A stretch of DNA of 64,000 nt from BD2-11 clade cluster bacterium bin43 (GTDB taxonomy: Bacteria > Gemmatimonadota > Gemmatimonadetes > Longimicrobiales > Gaopeijiaceae), in NCBI GenBank assembly GCA_002238605.1, contig MPMR01000006.1, forward strand, positions 161,281 to 225,280. The letters run 5' to 3'. The notes under the pieces are model-generated. The model was not told the DNA's origin. It was given only the letters and a program-made list of their open reading frames with translations, and did no database searches. A program made the position numbers and the translations under genes. Shown one piece after another: positions 30,230-39,900 of the stretch; the stretch's first letter is position 1, and every line of letters begins with the position of its first letter.

Positions 30230-30610
30230 CGCAATCCTCTTCCTGTTCATGCCTGAGTTGCCTCGCACCGCACAATGCGGGTGAGGTGTCGTGGTATGGG
30301 CGCGTGGGACCGGCTAGGCTGTTCGCAAGCACGAAGACGACGCCGGAATAGCCCGTCGACGGACGAAATGTTCCCGGTTGGGAGGCCCCCGCGGGCGCGC
30401 GCCGAGGCACATGTCCCCTGCGCCCGACATGACCGCCCCCGCGGCCGCGCCGGGGAGCGTCCGACGCGGCTCGAGTGAGGCACACGCCCCTGCGCTCGAC
30501 GTGACCGCGGGCTCGGCGCCGGCCCCGGCCCCGGGCAGGTGACTTTCGATCCTCCGCGTCGTATCGTGGCTGCAACGGAGCGAGCGCCCATCCTCTGCAG
30601 GAGAGACCCG
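30230..30610. promoter_or_regulatory. Divergent promoter region with an imperfect direct repeat
   Basis: These 381 nt separate the TonB receptor (minus) from the class V aminotransferase (plus). They must hold both promoters, but no convincing -10/-35 pair stands out. A 32-33 nt direct repeat lies at 30404-30436 and 30477-30508, beginning GAGGCACA and ending TGACCGC, with a few substitutions. Confidence 0.4.
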
Positions 30611-31921
30611 ATGATGCCCAACCGCCGCCAGTTTCTCGGTTCCATGGCCGTGCCCGCCGCGGCCGCCGCCGGACTCCCCCTTTTGCCCACCCGCCTCTCC
30701 GCGGCCGCCGCCGAGATCGCCGACGAGTTGGGCAACTGGTCCGGGACACCCGGGCAGATCGCGCGCGATGAGGACTTCTGGGTCGAGGTGGCCCGCGCGT
30801 TCACCGTCGACCGCAGCCTCATCAACCTGAACAATGGAGGGGTGAGCCCGTCGCCGCGCTGGGTGCAGGAGGCCATGAAACGGCACCTCGACTATTCCAA
30901 CGAGGCCCCGACCTACACCATGTGGCAGATCCTCGAGCCGCAGCGGGAGACGGTGCGCGCGCGCCTGGCCCGCGAGTGGGGCGTGGACGCCGAGGAAATC
31001 GCTCTCACGCGCAACGCCTCCGAGGGGCTTCAGATCCTGCAGCACGGCTTCGACCTGGAGCCGGGCGACGAAGTTCTGACGACGACCCAGGACTACGGGC
31101 GCATGATCACGACCTTCCGGCAGCGGGAGCGGCGCGACGGCATCGTGCTGAAGCAGATCCGCATTCCCGTGCCCGCCGAGGATCCCGCCGAAATCGTGCG
31201 GCTGTTCGAGGAAGCCATCACCCCGCGCACGCGCATGATCCTGTGCTGTCACATGATCAACCTCACCGGCCAGATCCTGCCGGTGAAGGAGCTCACGGCA
31301 CTGGGCCGCCGCCACGGCATCCCGGTGCTGGTGGACGGGGCCCATGCCCTGGCGCACTTCGAGTTCGACCTGGGAGAGCTGGATGTGGATTTCTACGCCA
31401 CGTCGCTCCACAAGTGGCTTTTCGCGCCCCACGGGACCGGGCTGCTCTACGTCCGCAGGGAGCGGATCCCCGAGGTATGGCCGCTCACCGCCGCCCCCGA
31501 GAGCAGGGACGGCGACATCCGCAAGTTCGAGGAGATCGGCACCCACCCGGCCGCGAACTACCTGGCGATCGCGGAAGCGCTGACGTTCCACCAGGGGATG
31601 GGCGGGGCGCGCAAGGACGCCCGCATGGTGTACCTGCGCGACTACTGGGCGGACCGGCTCCTCCAGCACGACCGCGTGCGACTGCACACAAGCCGCAAGC
31701 CGGGCTTCGCGTGCGGGCTCGCCAACGTGCAGATCGACGGCGTCGACCCGGGCGCGCTCAACCAGTACCTGTGGAACGAGCACCGCATCATCGCGGTCGG
31801 CATCGGCCACGAGGAGTGCACCGGCTCGCGCATCACCCCCAGCGTGTACACGACCCTCGAGGAGCTCGACCGCTTCGGCGACGTCATGGAGCATGTGATC
31901 CGGCACGGCCTGCCGGCCTGA
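30611..31921 (+). CDS. Tat-exported class V aminotransferase-like PLP enzyme
   Basis: The 436-residue protein begins with a twin-arginine signal (NRRQFLGSMAVPAAAAAG), so it should fold in the cytoplasm and be exported with its cofactor. The catalytic domain resembles class V aminotransferases of the isopenicillin-N-epimerase/cysteine-desulfurase-like group. VLVDGAHALAHFEFDLGELD and the Schiff-base Lys in ATSLHKWLFAPHGTG are both present. The start is ATG 30611 (or the adjacent ATG) after CAGGAGAG. The substrate is unknown. It converges on a second Tat-exported PLP enzyme. Confidence 0.82.
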   Translation: MMPNRRQFLGSMAVPAAAAAGLPLLPTRLSAAAAEIADELGNWSGTPGQIARDEDFWVEVARAFTVDRSLINLNNGGVSPSPRWVQEAMKRHLDYSNEAPTYTMWQILEPQRETVRARLAREWGVDAEEIALTRNASEGLQILQHGFDLEPGDEVLTTTQDYGRMITTFRQRERRDGIVLKQIRIPVPAEDPAEIVRLFEEAITPRTRMILCCHMINLTGQILPVKELTALGRRHGIPVLVDGAHALAHFEFDLGELDVDFYATSLHKWLFAPHGTGLLYVRRERIPEVWPLTAAPESRDGDIRKFEEIGTHPAANYLAIAEALTFHQGMGGARKDARMVYLRDYWADRLLQHDRVRLHTSRKPGFACGLANVQIDGVDPGALNQYLWNEHRIIAVGIGHEECTGSRITPSVYTTLEELDRFGDVMEHVIRHGLPA

Positions 31922-31939
31922 CGGGAGCGGGGTTCCGAA

Positions 31940-31983
31940 CAAGACGGCGGCGGGTCCGATACGCGCGACCCGCCGCCGTCTTG
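31940..31983. terminator. Bidirectional hairpin terminator
   Basis: A perfect 17-bp stem (31940-31956 with 31967-31983) with a 10-nt loop sits between the two convergent PLP-enzyme genes. Its ends are short A and T runs (AAGA and TCTT), so it could terminate from both sides. Confidence 0.8.
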
Positions 31984-32022
31984 CGTTCGGCCGGTGGACC
32001 CGGCCGTGCAGCGTTTCCCCCT

Positions 32023-33372
32023 CTACGCGTTCGCCACCGCCTCGGCGAGGTTGTCGAGCGCCTTCTGCACCAGCACGCGCGAGGTGGCGAGGTTCATGCG
32101 CATGCGGCCGCTGCCGCCGGTGCCATACGAGTGCCCGGGATTCAGATAGATCCTGGCGTTCTCGGCGAACCAGCGCTGCATGACCTGCTCGGGCGTGACC
32201 ACGGACTCGGAGGTCTTGTTCTCCTCCGCCGCCTTCTCGCGGGCGCCGACCTTGTCCATCAGCCCGTTCACGTCCAGCCAGGCCAGGTAGGTGCCCTGGG
32301 CCTTGGTGTAGTCCACTCCGGGGACGTTCTTCAGGTGGGACTCGGCCAGGTCGTGGTTGCCGTCGATGTAGGGCAGGAGCTGGTCGAGCCACTCGTCGCC
32401 GTCGGTGACGGCGGCCCGGTTGGCCTCCATTCCCAGCGTGCTCAGGTCGGCCCGGGTGTAGGAGCGGGCGCGCGCCATCAGGTTGGGATTGGTGGAGAAG
32501 TACCAGGCGGCCTTCATGGCGGCGAGGCTGAAGGTCTTGCTGGCCGCCTTGAAGGTGAGGCTGTTGTCGACGATGTCCTTGTCGGGCAGGCTCGCGAAGG
32601 GCGTGTACTTGTTGTCCGCGGTCACGAAGTCGCAGTGGATCTCGTCGGCGAGCACGATGACCCGGTTGCGGAGGCAGATCTCGCCCATGCGCAGCAGATC
32701 CTCCTCGGACCAGCAGTTGCCGGTGGGGTTCTGGGGATTGCACAGGAGGAAGCTGTTCACGCGCGTGGCGCGCCGCTCGAAGTCGTCCCAGTCGACCTCG
32801 TAACGGCCATCCACCACGTACATCTCGCTGTCCTCGGCGATCGTCCGGGTGAAGCGCAGGTCGCTGTAGAAGCCGTTGTAGGTGGGGGTGTTCATCAGCA
32901 CCCTCGACCCCGGGGGCGAGAAGGCGTGGAGCGCCGCGATCAGCCCGGGGTGCACGCCCGTGGTGAGCTCAATGGTCGAGGGATCGACCTCGAGGCCGTA
33001 GCGCCGGTGGTTCCAGTCGGCGATGGCCTGGGTGTAGGAGGCCGGCCGGGCCAGATAGCCCCAGTTCTCGTGCTCGCAGCGCTTCGCCAGCGCCTCGGTG
33101 ATGCAGGGGGCGGCGCGGAAGTCCATGTCCGCGATGCCCATCCCGACCTCGATGTCCTCGCCAAAGGCCGCAATGGCCCGGTCCCACTTGGTACAGTCGG
33201 TGCCCCGGCGGTCGTAGATCTCGTCGAAGTCGAAGCTCTGCCGGGATGTCGAGGCCAGGAGATCGGCGGGGCCCCCGAGTCCGCCCGGCCGGGCCCCCAC
33301 CGCGCCGAGAACCGCCGTCGCTCCTGCGCCTCTCAAGAAGGTTCTGCGGCTGAACTGATGCTTCTGCGACAT
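32023..33372 (-). CDS. Tat-exported class I/II aminotransferase (MalY/PatB-like)
   Basis: The 449-residue protein has the twin-arginine signal SRRTFLRGAGATAVLG. The PLP fold holds NPQNPTGNCW, LADEIHCDFV, and the Schiff-base Lys in KAASKTFSLAAMKAAW. MalY/PatB enzymes are cystathionine beta-lyase-like. Fully exported versions are uncommon, so the physiological substrate is open. ATG at 33370-33372 follows AGGAGG; the further open frame runs into the tRNA region and is not coding. Confidence 0.82.
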   Translation of the reverse strand: MSQKHQFSRRTFLRGAGATAVLGAVGARPGGLGGPADLLASTSRQSFDFDEIYDRRGTDCTKWDRAIAAFGEDIEVGMGIADMDFRAAPCITEALAKRCEHENWGYLARPASYTQAIADWNHRRYGLEVDPSTIELTTGVHPGLIAALHAFSPPGSRVLMNTPTYNGFYSDLRFTRTIAEDSEMYVVDGRYEVDWDDFERRATRVNSFLLCNPQNPTGNCWSEEDLLRMGEICLRNRVIVLADEIHCDFVTADNKYTPFASLPDKDIVDNSLTFKAASKTFSLAAMKAAWYFSTNPNLMARARSYTRADLSTLGMEANRAAVTDGDEWLDQLLPYIDGNHDLAESHLKNVPGVDYTKAQGTYLAWLDVNGLMDKVGAREKAAEENKTSESVVTPEQVMQRWFAENARIYLNPGHSYGTGGSGRMRMNLATSRVLVQKALDNLAEAVANA

Positions 33373-33525
33373 GGGGCCTCCTCGCCGTTGTGTCCTGCGG
33401 AAACGGTCCTCGTTTCCAGATCGTTGTCGGGGTGCGACGGGCATAGTAACGCCTCGCGCCGGGTTTTTCACGCACGCGCCTCGTTCGCTCGACCGGGCAC
33501 CGACGTGAGCCCCGCCGCGAACCGA

Positions 33526-33608
33526 TGCCGGGAGTGGGATTCGAACCCACACAGGCCTGAGCCTGGGGGATTTTAAGTCCCCTGCGTCTACCATTCCGCC
33601 ATCCCGGC
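33526..33608 (-). tRNA. tRNA-Leu (anticodon UAA)
   Basis: This is an 83-nt class II tRNA. The 7-bp acceptor stem pairs GCCGGGA with TCCCGGC, the D-arm is GGCGGAATGGTAGACGC, and the anticodon stem GGGGA/TCCCC encloses CTTAAAA (anticodon TAA). A variable arm and T-arm GTGGGTTCGAATCCCAC complete it. CCA is not encoded. Its 5' end overlaps the last 21 nt of the upstream transporter reading frame on the same strand. Confidence 0.95.
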
Positions 33609-35252
33609 CGACAGGTCGAAAGCTACGGGCGCATCGCCGGGTGCGCGAAGACCACGCCCTGGTTGCCCGTCTCCGCCTCCCACGGCAATGCGCATCATCT
33701 CCGCTCGCCCGCGCAGCCGCGAGACGTTTTCAGTTGAAACGTCTCCCCGGGAAACGGCGCCCTGCCGCGGGGCCTCTGCCGAACCTCCACCGGCTTCGGA
33801 CCTCCCGAACCCCGTCCCGATCGCCAGCAGGATCGCAGCCAGAAGCGCCCACGAATAGGCGTTGGCGAGCCCGGCTTCGAGCGCCGACACCCGGGGGATC
33901 CCGAACGGCTCGCCCGAAGCCGTGGCCGAGGCCGCCAGAATGGTCGGGATGAAGAAGGGGAGGAGAAACGGGTAGGTGCACACGGTCATGTCGAGAAGGT
34001 TGGCGCGCCTGAGGCGTCCGACGCCGGAGCGCCTGCCCGCGTCCCGGACGAGGTCGCCGACGGCGAGGATCGCCATGACCGAATGCGTCGTCAGCAGCAC
34101 CGCCACGCTGGTGACGCCGAAGATGCGCAGCTCCGCGGCGCGCGCGCTTTCGGCCGCCCGCCGGGGATCCCGCGCGAGACGGTCCAGGATCCCCGCTTCC
34201 TGCGCGGCGCCCACGATGCCCATCAACAGGATGGTGAAGATGACGATCCCCACCGACCCCTCCATCCCGTCGAGGATGAGCCCGCGGGCCTGGAAGGCCT
34301 CCCGGTCGATGTAGACGAGGTCGGCCGGCGCAACCAGCCCGAGCGCAAGGGCCAGAACCAGAGCCGCGGCCACACCGGCGAAGAGGCTCTCCACCAGGCC
34401 GCGTCCCCGCCACAGCATGAAGAAGGCGGCGAGAGGCGCCAGCAGCATGGGAAGCGCGGCCGGGTTGCCTTCGAGCATCGCACCCTGCGAAGGCGCTTGC
34501 GTGACCGTGGCTTCGGCGCCTCCCAGCAGGGTGAGAATCAGGGCCGCGCCCAGCGCGGCAGGCAGCGCGTAGCGGAGGCGGCTGCGCACCACGCCGCCCA
34601 TGGGAGCCCTCTGGCTGCTCGCCGAGGCGATCGTCGTGTCGGACACGGGCGAGACGTTGTCTCCGAAGGTGGCCCCGGCCAGGATGGCCCCGATGAGAGC
34701 GACCGGGCTGGCCTCGAGGACGCCCGCCGCGGGATAGAGGAGCGGAGCGCAGATCAGGATCGTGCCCAGGCTCGTCCCCGTCGCCGTGGAGAACAGGACC
34801 GCGATCAGGAACGACATGAGGACGAAGCCGCCGCCGCTCACCCCGAGTTCGCTCCCGGTCCAGACCAGGGCGTGCACGAGCCCCGATTCGCGGAGCACCA
34901 CCGAGAAGACGCCCGCCAGCAGCCACGCTGCGACCATCAGCATCACGATCGGGCGGGACATGCCCCTGAGCGCGGCGGCGCTGTACGCGGAGGCGCTTCT
35001 GGCGAGCAGCAGTCCGACCCCGAGGGCCGCCAGGAGGACAGGCCAGAGCCCGCGCTCGTCGGGGGCGCCCGAGAAGCCCAGCCATGCCGCGCCCGCTGCG
35101 AAAACCAGGATCGGGGCCACTGCGCCGGCAAGGCCCAGGTGGAAGCCAGGGGGTGCCGCCGGCTCAGCGCGCGGGGGCGAGGACGGTGGTGGCTCGGGTT
35201 CGGGGTTCACGGCGCCGTTCGGGTTTCTGGGTGACGGGACACGCCCTATCAT
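33588..35252 (-). CDS. NhaC-type Na+/H+ antiporter family transporter
   Basis: This is a membrane protein of about 554 residues with about 11-12 hydrophobic helices. The NhaC signature is GDNVSPVSDTTIASASSQRA. The likely substrate is Na+ or a small metabolite exchanged for H+. The start is uncertain: ATG 35252 is given, with a GTG at VNPEPEPP and an ATG at 35300 as alternatives. The last 60 residues after GTGFGRSE are Arg/Gly-rich and do not look like the family, and the stop lies inside the tRNA-Leu gene. That suggests a frameshift or loss of the original stop. Confidence 0.75.
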   Translation of the reverse strand: MIGRVPSPRNPNGAVNPEPEPPPSSPPRAEPAAPPGFHLGLAGAVAPILVFAAGAAWLGFSGAPDERGLWPVLLAALGVGLLLARSASAYSAAALRGMSRPIVMLMVAAWLLAGVFSVVLRESGLVHALVWTGSELGVSGGGFVLMSFLIAVLFSTATGTSLGTILICAPLLYPAAGVLEASPVALIGAILAGATFGDNVSPVSDTTIASASSQRAPMGGVVRSRLRYALPAALGAALILTLLGGAEATVTQAPSQGAMLEGNPAALPMLLAPLAAFFMLWRGRGLVESLFAGVAAALVLALALGLVAPADLVYIDREAFQARGLILDGMEGSVGIVIFTILLMGIVGAAQEAGILDRLARDPRRAAESARAAELRIFGVTSVAVLLTTHSVMAILAVGDLVRDAGRRSGVGRLRRANLLDMTVCTYPFLLPFFIPTILAASATASGEPFGIPRVSALEAGLANAYSWALLAAILLAIGTGFGRSEAGGGSAEAPRQGAVSRGDVSTENVSRLRGRAEMMRIAVGGGDGQPGRGLRAPGDAPVAFDLSAGMAEW

Positions 35253-35314
35253 CGAGGATCGGCCCCGGACGGGCCAGCTTCCGTCACAGTCCCCCGGCAA
35301 ATGAGGGCGCCCGC

Positions 35315-35650
35315 ATGAGCGTCGACGACGTCTTCGAACTCTACGACCTGCGGGTGGAGGTGGTCGCCGGCGAGGGCGACATGGTGTGCAACCACAAGGC
35401 GGGTGACTACTTCGAACTCAGCGGGGAGAACCTGTCCTTTCCCGACGGCCAGACCTTCCCCATCTATCCCCTGGCAGCCCTCCTTCCCCTCCTCCCGGCC
35501 AAGCAGCGCGACACCCATCCGCACGACTGGATGACCACGGACACGGATATCGCGTGCCCCGATCCTCACTGCGGCGCCCGCTTCCGCATCACCCGGACCG
35601 GCAAGTCGACCTTCCGCCACAGCGAGGTCACGCGTGTTCCGCTGGACTGA
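35315..35650 (+). CDS. TIGR04076-like small protein
   Basis: This 111-residue protein starts DDVFELYDLRVEVVAGEGDM, with paired cysteines (MVCNHKAGDYF, and CPDPHC near residue 88). The pattern LYDLRVEVV...C.HK.GDYFEL...FP.YPLAALLPLLPAKQR matches the TIGR04076 family, whose function is unknown. ATG 35315 was chosen over open sequence upstream, which is a shadow of the divergent transporter gene. Confidence 0.65.
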   Translation: MSVDDVFELYDLRVEVVAGEGDMVCNHKAGDYFELSGENLSFPDGQTFPIYPLAALLPLLPAKQRDTHPHDWMTTDTDIACPDPHCGARFRITRTGKSTFRHSEVTRVPLD

Positions 35651-35710
35651 CCGCCCGCGGAAGAAGTCCCCCCGGCATGCGAGCGGCGAAGCAACCGGGG
35701 ACTCCCGCCG

Positions 35711-36733
35711 GTGAATCCGGTGCCACCACCCCTCCAGCTGCCTCCGTCCGGGGTGATCCGGGGCTGCTGGCAGCTTTCCGAAGGCCACGGCGACGGCTGG
35801 AACAGGGAGCGGGCGTTCGCCGCCCTGGACGCCGCGGCTGCGGCAGCGCGCCCGCTCGTGCTGGACTGCGCCGACATCTATACCGGCGTGGAGCGTACTA
35901 TCGGGGACTGGCTCGCCCGACGGCCTGACATCGCCGATGACGTCGTCGTCCATACCAAGTTCGTGCCCGACCTGAACGTCCTGTCCACCATCGACCGCGA
36001 CCACGTCCGCCGCGTCATCCTGCGCTCACGCGACCGCCTCGGGGTGAACGTGCTGGAACTGGTGCAGTTCGCGTGGTGGGACCTCGCGCAACCGAAGTGG
36101 GTGCAGACCGCCGAGTGGCTCGCGGAGCTTCGGGAGGAGGGGATCATTCGCAATCTGGGCGTCACCAACTTCGACCCGGCTTCGCTCGGCGCACTCCTGG
36201 ACGCGGGCATCCCGGTGGTGTCCAGCCAGGTCCAGTTCTCCCTTCTCGACCGCCGTCCCCTCAAGGGCCTGATGGAGTTGTGCCGGGAACGGGGGGTCAC
36301 CCTGCTCGCCTATGGCGCCCTGGCGGGCGGCCTCCTCTCGGACGCCGGCGGTGCGCGGCTGGAGTCCCGGTCGCTGACCAAGTACCGCCTGATCGTCGAG
36401 GAGGTGGGTGGTCGGGAGGTGCTCAACCGGGCGCGCGGGGCGCTCGCGGGGCTGGCGGCGCGGCACGGGGCCACCATGGCTGACGCGGCGGTGGCCTACC
36501 TGCTCGGCCAGCCGGGCGTCGGGGCCGCGATCGTCGGCTTGAGCCGCAGAGGCCTGATGGTGGACGGACGCCGTGTGCGTCTCTCCGCGTGCGATGTGGC
36601 GCGGCTGGAGGAAACCGTGCCGGCGACCGTCAAGGGAGACGTGTTCGAAATCGAGCGCGACCGGGAGGGCCCGCACGGCCGCATCATGCGGTACAATCTG
36701 AACCGGGGGGACGGAGCCGGGGGCACGGCCTAG
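35711..36733 (+). CDS. Aldo/keto reductase family protein
   Basis: The 340-residue TIM-barrel protein starts at GTG 35711. Asp and Tyr of the active site are seen in DCADIYTGVERTIGDWL and the Lys in VVHTKFVPD. The strand that normally ends with the catalytic His reads LELVQFAWWDL, so that His seems to be replaced. The NADP-binding end GVGAAIVGLSR is present. The substrate is unknown; loss of the His may mean altered chemistry. Confidence 0.75.
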   Translation: MNPVPPPLQLPPSGVIRGCWQLSEGHGDGWNRERAFAALDAAAAAARPLVLDCADIYTGVERTIGDWLARRPDIADDVVVHTKFVPDLNVLSTIDRDHVRRVILRSRDRLGVNVLELVQFAWWDLAQPKWVQTAEWLAELREEGIIRNLGVTNFDPASLGALLDAGIPVVSSQVQFSLLDRRPLKGLMELCRERGVTLLAYGALAGGLLSDAGGARLESRSLTKYRLIVEEVGGREVLNRARGALAGLAARHGATMADAAVAYLLGQPGVGAAIVGLSRRGLMVDGRRVRLSACDVARLEETVPATVKGDVFEIERDREGPHGRIMRYNLNRGDGAGGTA

Positions 36734-36960
36734 CGCGCCCCTGGCAAGACCCTCGACCTCCAGTCCATCCCCGCATCCCGGCGGCGTGGTGCGGAGTCCG
36801 TTCGCGGCCGGCCATCCGGCTATTCTGAACGACAGTTGCGGACGCTCGACACCCGTCCCAATATTGAAAGTCCGTCCCGCTCATTCCACTGCGACGGCCA
36901 CACTCGCGAAGGAATGGCGGGGCATTTTGCGAACAGAAGCAGGAGGACGCTCGACACGCC

Positions 36961-39900
36961 ATGGATGTACCGCGCGTCCCCCGCTCCCGCCCTCCTCCCG
37001 CCCGGGGGTTGTACAGCCCCCGCTACGAGCGCGACAGCTGCGGCGTCGGTTTCGTGTGCGACATCAAGGGACGCGCCAGCCGGGCGATCCTCGACGATGC
37101 CAACCGCATCAACTGCCGCATGGGGCACCGCGGCGGCATCGGCTGCGAACCCGGGACGGGGGACGGCGCCGGGCTCCTTACGGGGCTTCCGCACCGGCTT
37201 CTCGACCGCGTCGCCAGCGAGCACCTGGGCATCTCCCTTCCCCCTCCCGGCCAATACGGGGTCGGTATCGCCTTCCTCCCGCGCAACCGCCGGGAACGGC
37301 GCATCTGCAAGGAGCGCACCGAGGCCATCATCGTCGAGCAGGGACAGCGCCTGCTGGGATGGCGCCGGCTCCCGCACAGCGCCGAACGCGCGGGGCTGAC
37401 CCCGACCGTGATCGCCTCCATGCCGCACCTCGAGCAGCTCTTCGTCGGGGCCGGCGAGGGCTTTGCCGACAGCGCCTTCGAGCGCCAGCTCTACATCATC
37501 CGCAAGTACGCCAGCCATTGCCTGCGCGGCGATCCGCGCCTCTCGGGGCGGGAGCTTCCCTACTTCTGCTCGCTCTCGACCAACACGGTCATCTACAAGG
37601 GGATGCTCACGCCCCATCAGCTCTTCGAGTTCTTCGACGACCTCCGCGCCGCGGACTACGAGTCCCACATGGCGATGGTGCACTCGCGCTTCTCCACGAA
37701 CACCTTCCCGTCGTGGGACCGCGCCCAGCCCAACCGCGCCATGTGCCACAACGGCGAGATCAACACGCTGCTGGGCAACTGCAACTGGATGAACGCGCGC
37801 GAGGGCGTGCTGCACTCGAAGCTGTTCGCGGACGAACTGGAGAAGCTCTTCCCGATCATCGAGCCCAACTGTTCGGACTCGGGGAACTTCGACAACGTGC
37901 TCGAGTTCCTGCTCATGACCGGGCGCAGCCTGCCGGAGTCGATCATGACCATGATCCCCGAGGCGTGGCAGCAGCGGCCCGACATGCCGGCGGACAAGCG
38001 CGCCTTCTACGAATTCCAGTCGTGCCTGATGGAGCCCTGGGATGGTCCGGCTCTGATCCCCTTCGCCGACGGCCACTGCATCGGAGCGGTGCTCGACCGC
38101 AACGGGCTGCGCCCGAGCCGCTACTACGTGACCGACGACGACCGTTGCGTCATGGCCTCCGAGGTGGGGGTGTTGCCGGTGGCGCCGGAGCGGGTGGTGA
38201 AGAAGGGGCGGCTGCACCCGGGGCGGCTGTTCCTGATCGATTTCGATGCCGGGCGCCTGGTGCCGGACCACGAGCTCAAGTCGGAGTGGGCGAGGCAGCG
38301 GCCCTACGGGGAATGGCTGGCGCGGCAGCGCCTGGAGCTGGGCGAGGCCGACGACCCTCGGGGCTACGACGAAGCGACCGTCCTCGGGCGCATGCGGGCC
38401 TTCGGCTATACGACCGAAACCCTGCAGTTCATGCTCCTCAGCCTGGTGCGCGACCGTCGCGACCCGCTCGGCTCCATGGGCAACGACGCGGAGCTGGCGG
38501 CGCTCTCGGACCGGCCGCGCATGCTCTACGACTACTTCAAGCAGCGCTTCGCGCAGGTCACCAACCCCGCCATCGATTCGATCCGCGAGGAAGTGGTCAT
38601 GTCGCTCGAGTGCTACATCGGGCCGGAGGGGAACCTCCTGGAGGTCTCGGAGGAACACGCGCACCGGCTTCGCCTCCCGCACCCGATCCTCTCCAACCGG
38701 CAGTTCGCCGCCCTCGCCCGCCTGGAAGACCACGGTTGGAGATGCCGGACGCTCGACGCCACCTTCGCGCGCGGATCCGGGAAGCGTGGCCTGCTCGCCG
38801 CCCTGGGTCGCCTCGAGCAAGAGGCCGACCGGGCCGTGGAGGAAGGATTCCGCCTGCTCGTGCTCTCGGACCGCGCAATCGGAGCGGATCGCCTCGCCAT
38901 CAGCTCCCTGCTCGCCGTGGGCTGCGTGCACCACCACCTGGTGCGCACGCACCAGCGCACCCGCATCGCCCTGATCGTCGAGACCGGCGAGGCGCGCGAG
39001 GTGCACCACCACTGCCTGCTGCTGGGCTACGGGGCGGATGCCATCAACCCCTACCTGGCCTACGAGTCGCTCTGGCTCGCCCGCCGCGCCGGACGGATGG
39101 ACGACTACGACCACATCGGTTCCGACGACGACGTGGTCGCCGCGTACCGCAAGGGGGTCGGCAAGGGCATCCTCAAGGTGATGGCCAAGATGGGGATTTC
39201 GACGCTGCAGTCCTACAAGGGGGCGCAGATCTTCGAGGCGGTCGGGCTCGGGCCGGAGGTGGTAAACCGCTGCTTCACCGATACCGAGAGCCGCGTGGGC
39301 GGCATCGGCTTCGGGGTGCTGGCGGAGGAGATCGAGCGTCGCCACGAACTGGGCTTCGCGGGCACCACGCGGAGCAATGGACGGGCGTTGCCCAATCCCG
39401 GCGACTTCCACTGGCGCAAGGGTGGGGCGCGCCACATGTGGGACCCGGTGTCGGTGCGCGGCCTCCGGGTCGCCGCGCGCACCAACTCCCCGGAGGCCTA
39501 CTGGCGCTTCGCCCGTCACGCCAACGAGGAAAACACGCGCAAGGCGACGCTGCGCGGCCTCCTCCGGTTCCGTCCCACCGGTCCACCCGTGGATCTGGAC
39601 CAGGTCGAGCCCGAGGCCGCGATCGTAAAGCGCTTCGCAACCGGCGCGATGAGTTTCGGCTCCATCTCGAAGGAAGCCCACGAGTCGCTCGCCCTTGCCA
39701 TGAACCACATCGGCGCCAGGTCCAATTCAGGCGAGGGCGGCGAGGATCCGGCGCGCAACGTCCCGGACCCGGACGGCGGGCTGCGCCGCTCCGCGATCAA
39801 GCAGGTGGCCAGCGGACGCTTCGGCGTGACGATCGAGTATCTCACCGCGGCCGAGGAGCTGCAGATCAAGATCGTGCAGGGAGCCAAGCCCGGGGAGGGC

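Noticed and set aside
30230..30610. Cobalamin riboswitch upstream of the TonB receptor
   Set aside because: The conserved B12 box was not found on the minus strand of this region.
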